Shown: positions 44,001-52,378 of the stretch, one piece after another
Layout of the letters: every line of letters starts with the position of its first letter
Numbering within the stretch: position 1 is the first letter of the stretch
Assembly (NCBI RefSeq): GCF_019343455.1
Contig: NZ_CP049362.1
Location: forward strand, 3,410,001-3,474,000
From: Alcaligenes ammonioxydans
GTDB lineage: Bacteria > Pseudomonadota > Gammaproteobacteria > Burkholderiales > Burkholderiaceae_B
Length of the DNA stretch: 64,000 nucleotides
Reading direction: 5' to 3'
Notes under the pieces: model-generated
Databases searched by the model: none
The model's input: only the letters and a program-made list of their open reading frames with translations
What the model was told of the DNA's origin: nothing
Position numbers and translations under genes: made by a program

Positions 44001-44600
44001 CTCATGGGTGGTGTAGCGGCCTGCCGTATCCAGCAACACCGCTTCGTCGGTAAACCACCAGTCACAGTTACGCGTCCCGCCCACCCCGCGCAAGGAGGTT
44101 TTCCCATAGCGTTCCGACAAGGGAAACTGCAGTCCCGAATTGACCAGTGCCGTTGTTTTACCGGCACCTGGCGCCCCGATAAAGACGTACCAGGGCAACT
44201 GGTACACGTACTGACGTGACAAAAGGGAGCGCAGGCGCCCGCCCACATGCGAGCCGAAACGAATCCGCTTGAGCAATTCGATCGCTTCGTCAAACTGGCT
44301 TTGCAATGGATGGGCAGTGACGCTCGCAGCCGCGGCCGCCGCCTTTGGCGCGGGACGGCTCAGCTGTCCCAGCAACTGCGCGTTCAAGCGGCCTTCGCGC
44401 CAACTGCGCCAAAGCAGACGCACCAGCCAGAACAGCAACACTGCCGCCATTGCTATCCAGCGTGACAACTCGGTTTCCAGCGGCCGGGTCTGACCCACCG
44501 CCAGCAAGGGCCCCAGTACCCAGATCAGCACCAGCAGGATCACGACGCCCACAAAGGTCCAGACGCCGCGGCTAAAGACCAGATTCAACAGACGTGTCAT
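41001..44600 (-). CDS. tssM: Type VI secretion membrane complex protein TssM (IcmF)
   Basis: A 1199-residue inner-membrane protein. Two membrane segments lie at about 13-35 and 48-64, then a cytosolic GTPase-like domain with Walker A GAPGAGKT at 142-149 and a downstream LLDTAGRY block near 190. A third membrane segment (about 450-470, FLVYGLVAAGVLLLGLAWG) leads to the large periplasmic part with IcmF-related and TssM C-terminal beta domains. TssM spans the periplasm with TssL and TssJ and forms the membrane anchor of the sheath machine. Its ATG overlaps the tssL stop (ATGA). Length is typical and no damage is seen. Confidence 0.95.
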   Translation of the reverse strand: MTRLLNLVFSRGVWTFVGVVILLVLIWVLGPLLAVGQTRPLETELSRWIAMAAVLLFWLVRLLWRSWREGRLNAQLLGQLSRPAPKAAAAAASVTAHPLQSQFDEAIELLKRIRFGSHVGGRLRSLLSRQYVYQLPWYVFIGAPGAGKTTALVNSGLQFPLSERYGKTSLRGVGGTRNCDWWFTDEAVLLDTAGRYTTHESDPVGDEQEWRGFLGLLKRYRRRQPINGTLLTISVPDLLSSTPEQRHDHAQVLRQRLAELRERLGIQFPIYVLVTKMDLLQGFQEYFDHCSRQELEQVWGFTLPYERAREAGFSLSHTYGREYEALHQRLERGLAAVMAEQPDERVRAEAYLLPQQFARLGPVLEEFLEQVFSQSRFEAPLLLRGVYFTSGRQGGVRLDQVRDPLREYLEVDVQADHAQPVANQGRSYFLTQLLKELIFQEAGVAGRDERWERRVRLRHFLVYGLVAAGVLLLGLAWGRSVLLNRAYVEQVETRIPQAQQQADQTQVLDTTPAVGLLPLLDMLSLLPQSDQFSLDAPGLERRMGLYQGQKMKAAADTVYQRALEKLLAPLLARRIETVLRSEQAQDLEYGYEALRAYLMLYDTRRYDAVHLQTWLLGSLKQDLPAGFTQSQYDRLEGHVRAVTQAGLLLNPFPRNEALIAQSRERLARISLEQRTYSRMRRMLAATPGLLPMSVAGMAGPYAASVFQRASGKPLTEGVDGLYTYEGYWTVVEPRIDSELRQMREDDRWILGLDTGAAQSEAARRAASQELRRLYLLDYVRVWDDYLADLRLLQGGSLLENIQLARTLSMADSPLKQLVQQVALQTRLLREDAQQGASLGAQAKVRLDDTRQALEQMFGPVGLEGSRRNEPQAKQVEAIVDQHFEPYHRLASSTGGAPAPIDGTLELLDEFYAFLTSSDAALRSAGTPPPSNVLTKLQAEAGRLPGPLRDALDQFSVGASAEIASRTQASLGQLLDATLGQFCRSAIAGRYPFAGQSSQDVAPNDFARLFAPGGLMDAFFQEHLMHQVDMSGGRWRFKPGIDGQAAASFRYLDAFQRAAVIRDVFFPAGSTQPRIDLAFTPVQLDAALSQVLLDVDGQVLRYAHGPQVAMGVQWPGPRGGRQVSLEAQPQSEGAGIRATGAWALLRLLDKAQVVPGAPAGAQRLSFALGGRQFVVDVVANSSKNPWRLAEMRGFTCPGSQ

Positions 44601-45853
44601 TGCCCGGACTCCTTGCTCAAGGGCACGATGGTGATTTCCACCCGGCGATTCTGGGCACGACCCTGAGCGCTGCGATTGTCGGCCACGGGCGCGGCATCGG
44701 CCCGGCCTTGAGCACGCACGCGTTCAGGCTGGCTCAACCGCTCCTGCAGCACGGCTTTTACCGAGTCGGCGCGCGCCTGCGAAAGATGAAAATTAGATGG
44801 AAAGCGCACACTGCGTATGGGCACGTTATCGGTATAACCTTCTACCAACACCAGCCCCGGCGCGGCCTCCACGCCATCGGCAATGCGTGCAATGACAGGC
44901 AGCAGCGGTGCGCGGACCTGGTCCGCTCCGGAGTCAAACAAACCGTCTCCGCGCAAGACAATGACACTGCGGTCGGCCTGGTCCCTGACGGTCAGCAGCC
45001 CCTCGGCAATCTCAGGAGCCAGCAGCTCTGCCAAGGCCAAAGGCGCAGGTGGCGTCACACTGGCTGGTTCGGTCAGCCCTTGTGTCTGCAAGGCTGGCAA
45101 GCGCAGGGCCACGATGTCCTCAAAGACCTGATCCGATTGCCGGTTGAGCAACAGGTTTGCGCCCAGATACATCAGCATGCACAGCAGCAGCGCCACGCAA
45201 ACCGCAACCCAGATCGGCACCGGTAAGGGTTTGCCCACTTTTTGCGCCGGTTTGTCCCGCCAATGTGGAGACAGGGCTGCCGCCACTGTGGGACCGTACT
45301 GACGCAAGCTCAGGTAAAGACGCTGACGCACCGTCTCCAGTTGGCTCGCTCCCTGCTCATGGACGCGGTAGCGGCCTTGAAACCCCAAGGCCAGGCAAAA
45401 ATACATCAGCTCCAGTAAGTGCAAATGCGCAGCCGGGCTTTGCATCAGCTTGTCCAGAAGCTGGAAGAACTTCTCTCCCCCCCAGGTCTCGTTGTGAAAA
45501 GTGACTAGCAAAGTATGCGAGGACCAGACGCCCGCCTGCCCCCAAGGCGTCAAGGCGGCTGCCTCGTCCAAGGTCGTACACAAGCAATAACGGGCCGCCA
45601 AAATGGTCTCATTGGCTACTGGTACCGCCTGTGCGCGCAACTCGAACTGACGGATTTCAGCCACCAGCTTGGCACGCAAGCCCGCCGGGTCTGCATGGTG
45701 GGTGCTACGACGAATATCCGACACCATGACCAACAAGGGGTTGGCGGCCTCCAACAGGGGATTGGCGCCTTGAGCGATATAGCGCGGTGCGTCCGCGCGC
45801 GATGGGCGCGGTTCGGGCACCGAGCCCGCGCCCCAGGAAACTGTCTCGTTCAT
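44597..45853 (-). CDS. tssL: TssL (DotU) with C-terminal OmpA-like domain
   Basis: A 418-residue protein. Residues about 30-200 form the cytosolic DotU domain (NPLLVMVSDIRR, FFQLLDKLMQSP, LELMYFCLALGFQGRY). A single membrane segment follows (about 213-233, PIWVAVCVALLLCMLMYLGA). The C-terminal part (about 300-405) is an OmpA/MotB peptidoglycan-binding domain (VEGYTDNVPI, NFHLSQARADSV, NRRVEI). This is the 'evolved' TssL form that binds cell wall itself. I choose ATG 45853 with GGAG seven bases upstream, 15 bp after the tssK stop in coordinates; earlier in-frame starts overlap tssK. Confidence 0.93.
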   Translation of the reverse strand: MNETVSWGAGSVPEPRPSRADAPRYIAQGANPLLEAANPLLVMVSDIRRSTHHADPAGLRAKLVAEIRQFELRAQAVPVANETILAARYCLCTTLDEAAALTPWGQAGVWSSHTLLVTFHNETWGGEKFFQLLDKLMQSPAAHLHLLELMYFCLALGFQGRYRVHEQGASQLETVRQRLYLSLRQYGPTVAAALSPHWRDKPAQKVGKPLPVPIWVAVCVALLLCMLMYLGANLLLNRQSDQVFEDIVALRLPALQTQGLTEPASVTPPAPLALAELLAPEIAEGLLTVRDQADRSVIVLRGDGLFDSGADQVRAPLLPVIARIADGVEAAPGLVLVEGYTDNVPIRSVRFPSNFHLSQARADSVKAVLQERLSQPERVRAQGRADAAPVADNRSAQGRAQNRRVEITIVPLSKESGQ

Positions 45854-45867
45854 AGCCATGCTCCGGT

Positions 45868-47190
45868 TCAGCGGCGTATCGCCCAAAACTCAAGTTGCAG
45901 ACCAGGAAAATCTCCGGCCAGATGCAGGGCCAAGGCGCCATTGTGCTCAAGCTGACGCCATAACTCGCCACCTTTTTCCAGCTCGAAGTAGGTGAACCCG
46001 GCGTGATAGGGCAAAGCACGCGGCGCAACAGACAAGGGCTGCAAACCGATACCGGGCAATTGCAGATGGACCAGATCGCGAATGCGCTCCACCGGCCCCA
46101 GTTTCACTTGCGCTGCAAAATGCTGGCGTACTGTCTGAGCAGGCAAGTCAGCCTGTACGGCCAGAATGAAACCTGCCTGCTGCAAGAGCGAACGATCGGC
46201 AATGTGAGCCAGGCGCACGCCCTGGCCTTTATCCTCCAGCGCAATCGACACGGCCTGCTGCTCCAGCACTACGGCCAAGGCCCGGCGTAACTCCAGTACC
46301 AGGGGCAAGAAGGACTGGGCCAGATCGTCATGCAGATAGGGAGGCCAGACCAGCGGCTGTCGCCCATCCTGGGTGTAGGTGGCCAAAGCGCCATACAGCT
46401 CCATCCAGATCTGAAACAGCTCGCTGGGGTGTACATGAGCGCGCTGTTCCATGGCCCATAGGGCCGCCCGATAACGGTTGACCAGTTCCAGCATCATGAA
46501 GTCAGCCACATCGCCCTGCCCCCGCCCTCCCGGCCCCAGTCGCTGGGCCAACGCCTGGGCGCGGGCCTGCAACAAGGCCTGTACATCAGCGCTCAACACG
46601 CTCAGCCGCGCGTGCGCCTGAATGGACAGGACAGGAGCAATAAAATCAGGGTCCAGCACCAAGGAACGATCAGACCGGCGTTCCAGAATGCGCGCCACCG
46701 GCATGGCAACGCTGTCTTCATAGACCTCGGACTCCGGCAAGAGCACAGGCTGCAAACGCCCCAATTGAGACAGACAAGGCTCGGGGGACAGGCCGCTGCT
46801 GTCATACAAGTCCTGCTCGCTGACCACATAGCGCGAACGACGTGCGCTGCTCACGTCAAACTGAACTTCTGCTCGACCTGCCTGAGGCCGAGGCAACACC
46901 AACATCAGTCGCTCGGGACGCACAAGCTCAGGGGCGGTCCAGGCCGCGATCTGCATGGCGCCCGGCCTGCTGTCAAATGGCGTCCCGTCGGGCAGCAGGC
47001 CACGCGCTTCACGCAGCGCTACACTGCCCATGCTCAGGGCCTGCTCGTCAAGAATCAAGGCTTCAAAGCCCCAAAAAAAGGGCTGTGTGGCACGCCGTCC
47101 AGCCTGGGCGTAATGCTCCAGATACCGCTCCATCTGCTGAAAATGCTGGGGCCGTAAAAAAAGCCCTTCGGTCCAAATCACTTTATCCAT
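45868..47190 (-). CDS. tssK: Type VI baseplate protein TssK
   Basis: A 440-residue protein with the TssK opening MDKVIWTEGLFLRPQHFQQ and the family blocks FWGFEALILD, DVSSARRSRYVVSEQ and a C-terminal LPGIGLQPLSVAPRALPYH. TssK links the baseplate to the TssL-TssM membrane complex. ATG 47190 gives the family N-terminus; a TTG at 47217 overlaps the tssJ stop and would add nine residues. It lies within the tssJ-tssK-tssL-tssM-tagF operon. Confidence 0.95.
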   Translation of the reverse strand: MDKVIWTEGLFLRPQHFQQMERYLEHYAQAGRRATQPFFWGFEALILDEQALSMGSVALREARGLLPDGTPFDSRPGAMQIAAWTAPELVRPERLMLVLPRPQAGRAEVQFDVSSARRSRYVVSEQDLYDSSGLSPEPCLSQLGRLQPVLLPESEVYEDSVAMPVARILERRSDRSLVLDPDFIAPVLSIQAHARLSVLSADVQALLQARAQALAQRLGPGGRGQGDVADFMMLELVNRYRAALWAMEQRAHVHPSELFQIWMELYGALATYTQDGRQPLVWPPYLHDDLAQSFLPLVLELRRALAVVLEQQAVSIALEDKGQGVRLAHIADRSLLQQAGFILAVQADLPAQTVRQHFAAQVKLGPVERIRDLVHLQLPGIGLQPLSVAPRALPYHAGFTYFELEKGGELWRQLEHNGALALHLAGDFPGLQLEFWAIRR

Positions 47191-47213
47191 TGAATTAATC
47201 CGTTCCACACCTA

Positions 47214-47717
47214 TCAATCAAGCACTTGAATGGCGTTTTTGCGTAATTGCAGACTGACCTGGACGGCATCGGGAGCCGATTGCCAGAACTTGTAAATATT
47301 GGTGGTGCGCGACTCGGGCAGCGGCAGCAACACTCGCCACACACTGGCATCCAACTCGCGATAGCCCACGACAACGCCGACGGCGGTGGCCTGCAGGTCG
47401 CCCGGCCTTTTGAAGGTATGGGTCTGGCCGGGACGCAGCACGATCTGCGCGACATTGAGCAGGTCAGCTTGCAAGGCTTGTTGCGGGTCGGACTGCAGGG
47501 CAAAGAAATCCCGCGACTCAAAAGCACTTCCCGAGCGCAGCTCGAACACCAGCACCTGGACCGGAGAAGGCCGACCCGTGGTATCCGGGTTGAGCTGATC
47601 GTCCGCAGTCAGAACGATTTCATAAGGCACGGCCATGCGACTGGAGGTGGACGCGCACGCGGTCAACACGCCCAACATCAGCAGCGAACACAAACGAAGC
47701 AATCGGCAAACGGTCAC
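47214..47717 (-). CDS. tssJ: Type VI outer-membrane lipoprotein TssJ
   Basis: A 167-residue lipoprotein with signal peptide and lipobox LTAC (Cys21). The mature part has the TssJ beta-sandwich traits: NPDTTGRPSPVQVLVFEL, FFALQSDP and VVVGYRELDASVWR. TssJ sits in the outer membrane and holds TssM. I choose GTG 47717, preceded by AAGGAG at five bases; the longer reading from 47747 has no ribosome site. It begins the tssJKLM-tagF-pseudokinase operon, which is divergent from the TssQ-like gene. Confidence 0.92.
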   Translation of the reverse strand: MTVCRLLRLCSLLMLGVLTACASTSSRMAVPYEIVLTADDQLNPDTTGRPSPVQVLVFELRSGSAFESRDFFALQSDPQQALQADLLNVAQIVLRPGQTHTFKRPGDLQATAVGVVVGYRELDASVWRVLLPLPESRTTNIYKFWQSAPDAVQVSLQLRKNAIQVLD

Positions 47718-47903
47718 GACGTCTCCTTGAATGACAATGCGCCCCATCTAAAAGCATGAATGCGACAACTTTGTTAAGGACACGGGGTGTTTCGGTGCTT
47801 ACCCTTGCGCAACAACTCTTACAAAAGCATCCGCGTCATGTCATCTGGCTGTCTTTTTCCTTTCCTAGTCTTGGTGGCAAGTTCAACTTTTCTTTTTTCT
47901 GCC

Positions 47904-48293
47904 ATGTATTTACCTGCCCGCCTGATTTCACCGGCTCTGGCCTTGTTGCTGGCGGCCTGCGCCCAGACCCCGAACAAACCGGTGGCTGTATTCAGCCCGG
48001 CTGCCGAAGCTGAGCTGGAGCAGATCCGCTCTGCCTTTCACGAAGGCGACTACACCGCCGTGATCCGGCAAGTAGGACGCTCCAGCACCTTGCCTGCTGC
48101 CGCGTCCCATCAATACAGCGAAGCCTTGAAACTGCAGGCCTTCAGCTTTTGTGTGCGCGACTACACCTTTTTGTGTGAAGAGCGTTTCAAGCAGGCACGG
48201 GTGGTGGACCCTGGTTTTAGCTTGGCCCGGGCCGAGCGCGGTCACCCCATCTGGGGGCCGGTTTATGAAAAAGTGGCGGGAGCCCAGCCATGA
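47904..48293 (+). CDS. TssQ-like type VI-associated lipoprotein
   Basis: A 129-residue protein with a signal peptide and lipobox LAAC (Cys19). The mature part is mostly helical (AELEQIRSAFHEGDYTAVIR, then FKQARVVDPGFSLARAERGHP) and resembles a TPR-like unit; it fits the TssQ family of lipoproteins found in betaproteobacterial type VI loci. The ATG at 47904 is preferred because it gives a proper signal peptide; longer readings from 47787 do not. It is on the plus strand between the two minus-strand T6SS operons and overlaps the FHA-like gene by 4 bp. Its role is not known in detail; assembly at the outer membrane beside TssJ is inferred. Confidence 0.75.
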   Translation: MYLPARLISPALALLLAACAQTPNKPVAVFSPAAEAELEQIRSAFHEGDYTAVIRQVGRSSTLPAAASHQYSEALKLQAFSFCVRDYTFLCEERFKQARVVDPGFSLARAERGHPIWGPVYEKVAGAQP

Positions 48294-48880
48294 GCACGTC
48301 GTTAGACTGGCGTTTACACGCCGAATCCGGTGGCCCTCCCCGCCCAGTGCCTGAACCCGGTCTGGTGTGTGGCTCCTGGACGCAGGCTGATCTGGTCTTA
48401 CCCGACAACAATCAGACACCGCCCGTCCTGTCTTACCTGCGACGTCAGCAAAATGTGCTGACGATTCAACGAGCCAGCGCAGACGGTCAGGTCGCCGTCA
48501 ATGGCATCGAGCTGGCACTGGAGCAGGTCCAGACTTTGCACAATGGGGATCGCCTGACCTTAGGAGACATGCACTACCGGGTGGAGTCGGGTGCCCATCC
48601 TGGCACGCAGCCTGAAACGCCTTTGGCTGCGGCGCCCATGGCCGATCCTTTCGCAGACCTGCATGTTCCCGGCATGGTCCCGGTGGGCGGCCCCATGCCG
48701 GCCCCTTCGGACAAGCATCCCTTTGAGGCCGCCGCCCAACCGGGCCGCTCGACCAGCACCGACAGCCCGATTCCGGCAGTCAGCTGGCAGCCCGAATTGG
48801 GCCACGCGCCGGAATGGGTCAGCACCTTGTCGGACAAGGAAAATGCGTTCGATCTTTTGCAGGGAATGCGTCAGGCCTAA
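48290..48880 (+). CDS. FHA-like type VI-associated protein
   Basis: A 196-residue protein. The first 100 residues look like a divergent FHA domain: GLVCGSWTQADLVLPDN, an Arg-rich strand, then VAVNGIELALEQVQTLHNGDRLTLGDMHYRV split over residues about 66-98, the end of the domain (NG...L..GDxLxLG). The rest is Pro-rich and disordered, with WQPELGHAPEWVSTLSDKE near the end. In other type VI systems an FHA protein (Fha1/TagH) is the phosphorylation target of the kinase PpkA. Here the only kinase-like gene lacks catalytic residues. The start overlaps the TssQ-like stop (ATGA), and the gene converges on tssG with three bases between the ends. Confidence 0.7.
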   Translation: MSTSLDWRLHAESGGPPRPVPEPGLVCGSWTQADLVLPDNNQTPPVLSYLRRQQNVLTIQRASADGQVAVNGIELALEQVQTLHNGDRLTLGDMHYRVESGAHPGTQPETPLAAAPMADPFADLHVPGMVPVGGPMPAPSDKHPFEAAAQPGRSTSTDSPIPAVSWQPELGHAPEWVSTLSDKENAFDLLQGMRQA

Positions 48881-48883
48881 GCC

Positions 48884-49927
48884 TTAGCGCCGCGGATCGT
48901 GCCAATCGGGGCGGCTGTCCAGAAACAGGCACAGATCCGCTCGGTCCTGCGTGCCGGGTTTTCCCAGCCAGGTTTCCTGGCCCAGCCCCACTCCCGCCCC
49001 CAGGCCCAGATCAGGCTGTTCACTGGCATGCAGCACCAGTTGCAGTTGAACCGACCACTCCAGCCCCAGATACAGAGCCAGGCAATAGCGCAATTGCCGC
49101 CACGCCGGACGGCCCGGCAAGAAGCGTCCATAATCCTGCCGACTCAAGGGGCCAATCCGTATGCGTATGGTTTGCTGCACGTCCAGAATACGCGCCCCCA
49201 GCACGGCATTTTTCCCCAGCCCCGAACAGCTGCGGCCCAGACAGACCTGGGTTTGATCATCCAGCGCGACCCAAACCGGCACGTTCTGCTGAATGCTGAC
49301 GGGCACTTGAAAATAGCTGGCCAGAAGCGCTTGCAGGGCAGGCGCACTGCGAGTTTGGGACGCCAGCGCAGGCGCCTGAAAATACACGGCATGATCGCTC
49401 ATGGGAGCCGATTCGCCCTGACTCCCTACTCCAGCCAGACTGGCCAGCCAACGCGTGAAACCATCCTGATCATGTTCCAGGTCACAGACCGCCTGCGCTT
49501 GTGCCCATGCTCTGAAAAACAGCAAAAACAGACGGTGATGAAACTGGTCCAGAAAGGCCACACCGGCATGGTCACCAAAGTTGCGGCTCCGCTGGAAAAA
49601 GTACTCTGTCATGTGCAGTGGCAAAGGGCCATTGGGCCCCCACAAGCCAAAGCCTTGCACATCCAGATGCAGTTGTTCATCTTCCCAGCGCGCGGTTTGC
49701 ACGCTGGAAGCCGCAAACGCCAGACTCGGCGGCTGGCCTACCCGCACCTCTTCCTGACGCGGCGTAGGCGCGGTTCCCAAGCGAGGCTGGCCCTGGGCTG
49801 CCTGCAAGGCATCAACGGCCCGCAAGACCCGAAACAGATCATGCCCAAAAGGCCATTGCTGAATGATCCGACCCAGCTCCTCCAAGGAAGCCTGTGGCTT
49901 GAGCTGCTCTTGCTCGGCCCGGTTCAC
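48884..49927 (-). CDS. tssG: Type VI baseplate protein TssG
   Basis: A 347-residue protein with the TssG/VasB blocks FGHDLFRVLRAVDAL, FGLWGPNGPLPLHMTEY (near 105-121), FLDQFHHRLFLLFFRAW, and CLGRSCSGLGKNAVLGAR. It forms the TssE-TssF-TssG-TssK wedge of the baseplate. Its start overlaps the tssF stop (ATGA). It is the last gene of the tssA-to-tssG operon; the place where tssH (clpV) is often found is taken by convergent plus-strand genes. Confidence 0.94.
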   Translation of the reverse strand: MNRAEQEQLKPQASLEELGRIIQQWPFGHDLFRVLRAVDALQAAQGQPRLGTAPTPRQEEVRVGQPPSLAFAASSVQTARWEDEQLHLDVQGFGLWGPNGPLPLHMTEYFFQRSRNFGDHAGVAFLDQFHHRLFLLFFRAWAQAQAVCDLEHDQDGFTRWLASLAGVGSQGESAPMSDHAVYFQAPALASQTRSAPALQALLASYFQVPVSIQQNVPVWVALDDQTQVCLGRSCSGLGKNAVLGARILDVQQTIRIRIGPLSRQDYGRFLPGRPAWRQLRYCLALYLGLEWSVQLQLVLHASEQPDLGLGAGVGLGQETWLGKPGTQDRADLCLFLDSRPDWHDPRR

Positions 49928-51810
49928 AGCACCGCCCGCGTACCTGCTTGCGGCCCCCAGGCGCCCAGTTCCACTCCTGCTTCGGAACGAAATTGGGTAG
50001 AAACAAAACTGTTCAGACTGACATGGCGGGCCAGGTAACGACTGAGCACAGCGGCCAGAACAAACGGACGGCCACCGGGAAAACCACTCTGATCCAGCGT
50101 GACCTCAAAATGCACGCCACGCGCCATCACCAACGGCCCTGGCCCAGGCATGGCCCGCTGCACGGGCCGCGCCTGAACCGCCATAAGGGACGCCAGCTGG
50201 CGCAGAGCACCCGCATCAGCGCTGTCCACATGCGGAGCCAGCAAGGCACGCCAGCGATCCGCCGCCTGTATCGGGTCTGACTGCGCCACACCCAACTGGG
50301 CCAAGCTCATCTGCGCGATCAGCTCCCAGGCCTGGCGGCCTCCCGTCGAGGCCGCTCGCGGTCGGGTCAGTCCACCCAACAGGCGGATACCGGCCACAGG
50401 GGCCGACACCTGCAAACTGAAATCCGACTCAGGCGAACGAGGCAGCAGCAAAGGTAAATCACGGTTACTGCACCAGGCGGTCACACTGATCTGATTCATG
50501 CCAAAAAACTCGGACTGCTCATGCTGATTGACCAGCGAGACATAGACTTCACTGCCTACGTAACTGCTGCGTCCCCCCCAACGCTTCTGGGCATCGGACA
50601 CGAGGCGCGGTTCACGGCGCAACGTGTAATAGCGGCCATATGCCCCTCCATCCTGAGCCGTACTGGCATACAAGGGGCGAAACACAACATCGTCTGTTCC
50701 TCGTCGGCCATGGCCTTGCACCCGCTCCATCAGGCAAACTTCAAAGTCCATGGGACGGGTTCTGTCCATGACCACGTGATGATCGCTTGCCTGGGGACGC
50801 AAGGCCATACGTTCACTGCGTCGACGAAACAAATTCACGACGGGCGTGCAATACAAACGCACATGGCCAGGCCCGACTCGAGCGGCCAGATCAGGCCAGG
50901 CCTGTTTCAACACAATGTGCACACTCCAGCGACGGCTTTTCAGCGCCTGCGCCCGCGCTCTGGCAATTGCGGCTTGCAAACCCCGTAGCCGCACGAAAGC
51001 AAATCGCCCCGGCAAGGCAAAGTACTCCCGCAACAAGCGATGGCCGGAGAACTCCTGGGACACCATGGGCAAGATGGCTTGATCATCTTCCAGGCCATCG
51101 TGTGTCAGGCAATCGGACATCGCTAGAAACTGCGGCGCCTCGTCCTCCATCTGCACGAATACCCCCAAGGCCTGACGCAACAAGGCATCGAGCAACACGC
51201 TGCTGTCAGACTCCGGGCCAGCCAGATGCAGGCTCAACTCATCTACCGCCAATTCTTCCAGTGTCAGGCCGCCTTGTACCGAAAAGTCCAGCCGCAAGGC
51301 CGAACGAGCCTGTGCCGCCTGTCGACTACCCAGCGCCGCCAGCGGCAGATCAGCAGCGACATCACCCAGTTGCACATGCGTCAAGGCCATGGGCCACAAA
51401 GAGACGGTATGACAGGTGGAAAACTCACAGGCGGTTTGCTCTCCAGCCGGAATACGGGAGCGCAAGGTGGTGTGACGCGGCACCGTAAAACCTTTGGCCA
51501 GCGCCCCTTCGCTCATGCTGGGACAAAACTGCACCAAGCCCATGCTGGGAGTGGGCATCAGCCAGGAAGGCTGGATCACATCCAGCAATTGCTGGCTCAG
51601 GCGGGGAAACTCCGCGTCCATCTTCAGCTGGATGCGGGCCGTCAGAAAGCTGAACCCCTCCAGAAGGCGCTCGACATAGGGATCAGCGACCGCCGTATCG
51701 TGGACACCCAGACGGGCAGCCACCTTCGGGTAGGCTTGCGCAAACTCGGCGCCCAGCTCGCGCAGATACGCCAGTTCACGATTGTAGTAATGCAAAAGCT
51801 CCGGATTCAT
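49924..51810 (-). CDS. tssF: Type VI baseplate protein TssF
   Basis: A 628-residue protein with the classic TssF start LLHYYNRELAYLRELGAEFA, followed by FAQAYPKVAARLG, DPYVERLLEGFSFLTARI and LLDVIQPSWLMPTPSM. Later blocks include TRPMDFEVC, YVGSEVYVSLV and the C-terminal FVLAAVLSRYLARHVSLNSF. It is a baseplate wedge protein that works with TssG. The start overlaps the tssE stop and the stop overlaps the tssG start (4 bp each), so the three are translationally coupled. Confidence 0.95.
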   Translation of the reverse strand: MNPELLHYYNRELAYLRELGAEFAQAYPKVAARLGVHDTAVADPYVERLLEGFSFLTARIQLKMDAEFPRLSQQLLDVIQPSWLMPTPSMGLVQFCPSMSEGALAKGFTVPRHTTLRSRIPAGEQTACEFSTCHTVSLWPMALTHVQLGDVAADLPLAALGSRQAAQARSALRLDFSVQGGLTLEELAVDELSLHLAGPESDSSVLLDALLRQALGVFVQMEDEAPQFLAMSDCLTHDGLEDDQAILPMVSQEFSGHRLLREYFALPGRFAFVRLRGLQAAIARARAQALKSRRWSVHIVLKQAWPDLAARVGPGHVRLYCTPVVNLFRRRSERMALRPQASDHHVVMDRTRPMDFEVCLMERVQGHGRRGTDDVVFRPLYASTAQDGGAYGRYYTLRREPRLVSDAQKRWGGRSSYVGSEVYVSLVNQHEQSEFFGMNQISVTAWCSNRDLPLLLPRSPESDFSLQVSAPVAGIRLLGGLTRPRAASTGGRQAWELIAQMSLAQLGVAQSDPIQAADRWRALLAPHVDSADAGALRQLASLMAVQARPVQRAMPGPGPLVMARGVHFEVTLDQSGFPGGRPFVLAAVLSRYLARHVSLNSFVSTQFRSEAGVELGAWGPQAGTRAVL

Positions 51811-52349
51811 CCCGATGCGTCACTCTCTTCAAGATCCAGTTGCCCGCTTTCCAGATCAATGCTGGTGCGCAGTAGAAATTCCTGCGGATACGGTTCACAC
51901 CAGACATGGCCCTGAATACGCAGACTTAGCACGTTATGCAGATCCTGCTGGGAGCGGTGATCCAGACAATGCACCTGCAAGGTATCGGGCAAAATGCGGG
52001 GCTCGAAATGCAAAATCGCGGTGCGCAGCGCCTGTTCCACATCCAGCCACTCCACCTCGCTCATGGTCTTGCCGGCCAGCGGGCTCAAACCATAATTCAG
52101 GCAGGAGCGACGCACATGGACCAAGGCCTGCATCAAGGGAGTCGCCCCCTGATTGGGGGTATTGAGCAAATGACCCAGATCGCGCAACACCGCCTGGCGC
52201 ATCTGGTACTGGCTCATGGGCTGGGGTGGCTCCCAAATCTGATCGGGCCGCTCGTCGGTCAACCGGTCCAGCAGACACGGTTGCAAGCGATCTGCCTGAC
52301 CGCGCATCAGCGCGGCCCCGCGGCGTCCCGGTAAGCGAAAGCGGTCCAT
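51807..52349 (-). CDS. tssE: Type VI baseplate protein TssE (gp25-like)
   Basis: A 180-residue protein of the T4 gp25 lysozyme-like family. It has LLDRLTD near 27-33, AVLRDLGHLLNTPNQ, RRSCLNYGLSPLAG, and the conserved FEPRI near 134-138. TssE starts sheath assembly at the baseplate. It follows hcp by 29 bp and overlaps tssF. The N-terminal 45 residues are longer than the core of the family. Confidence 0.92.
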   Translation of the reverse strand: MDRFRLPGRRGAALMRGQADRLQPCLLDRLTDERPDQIWEPPQPMSQYQMRQAVLRDLGHLLNTPNQGATPLMQALVHVRRSCLNYGLSPLAGKTMSEVEWLDVEQALRTAILHFEPRILPDTLQVHCLDHRSQQDLHNVLSLRIQGHVWCEPYPQEFLLRTSIDLESGQLDLEESDASG

Positions 52350-52378
52350 GGCGGCCCTACCTCTAGAAGCCAGCCCGA

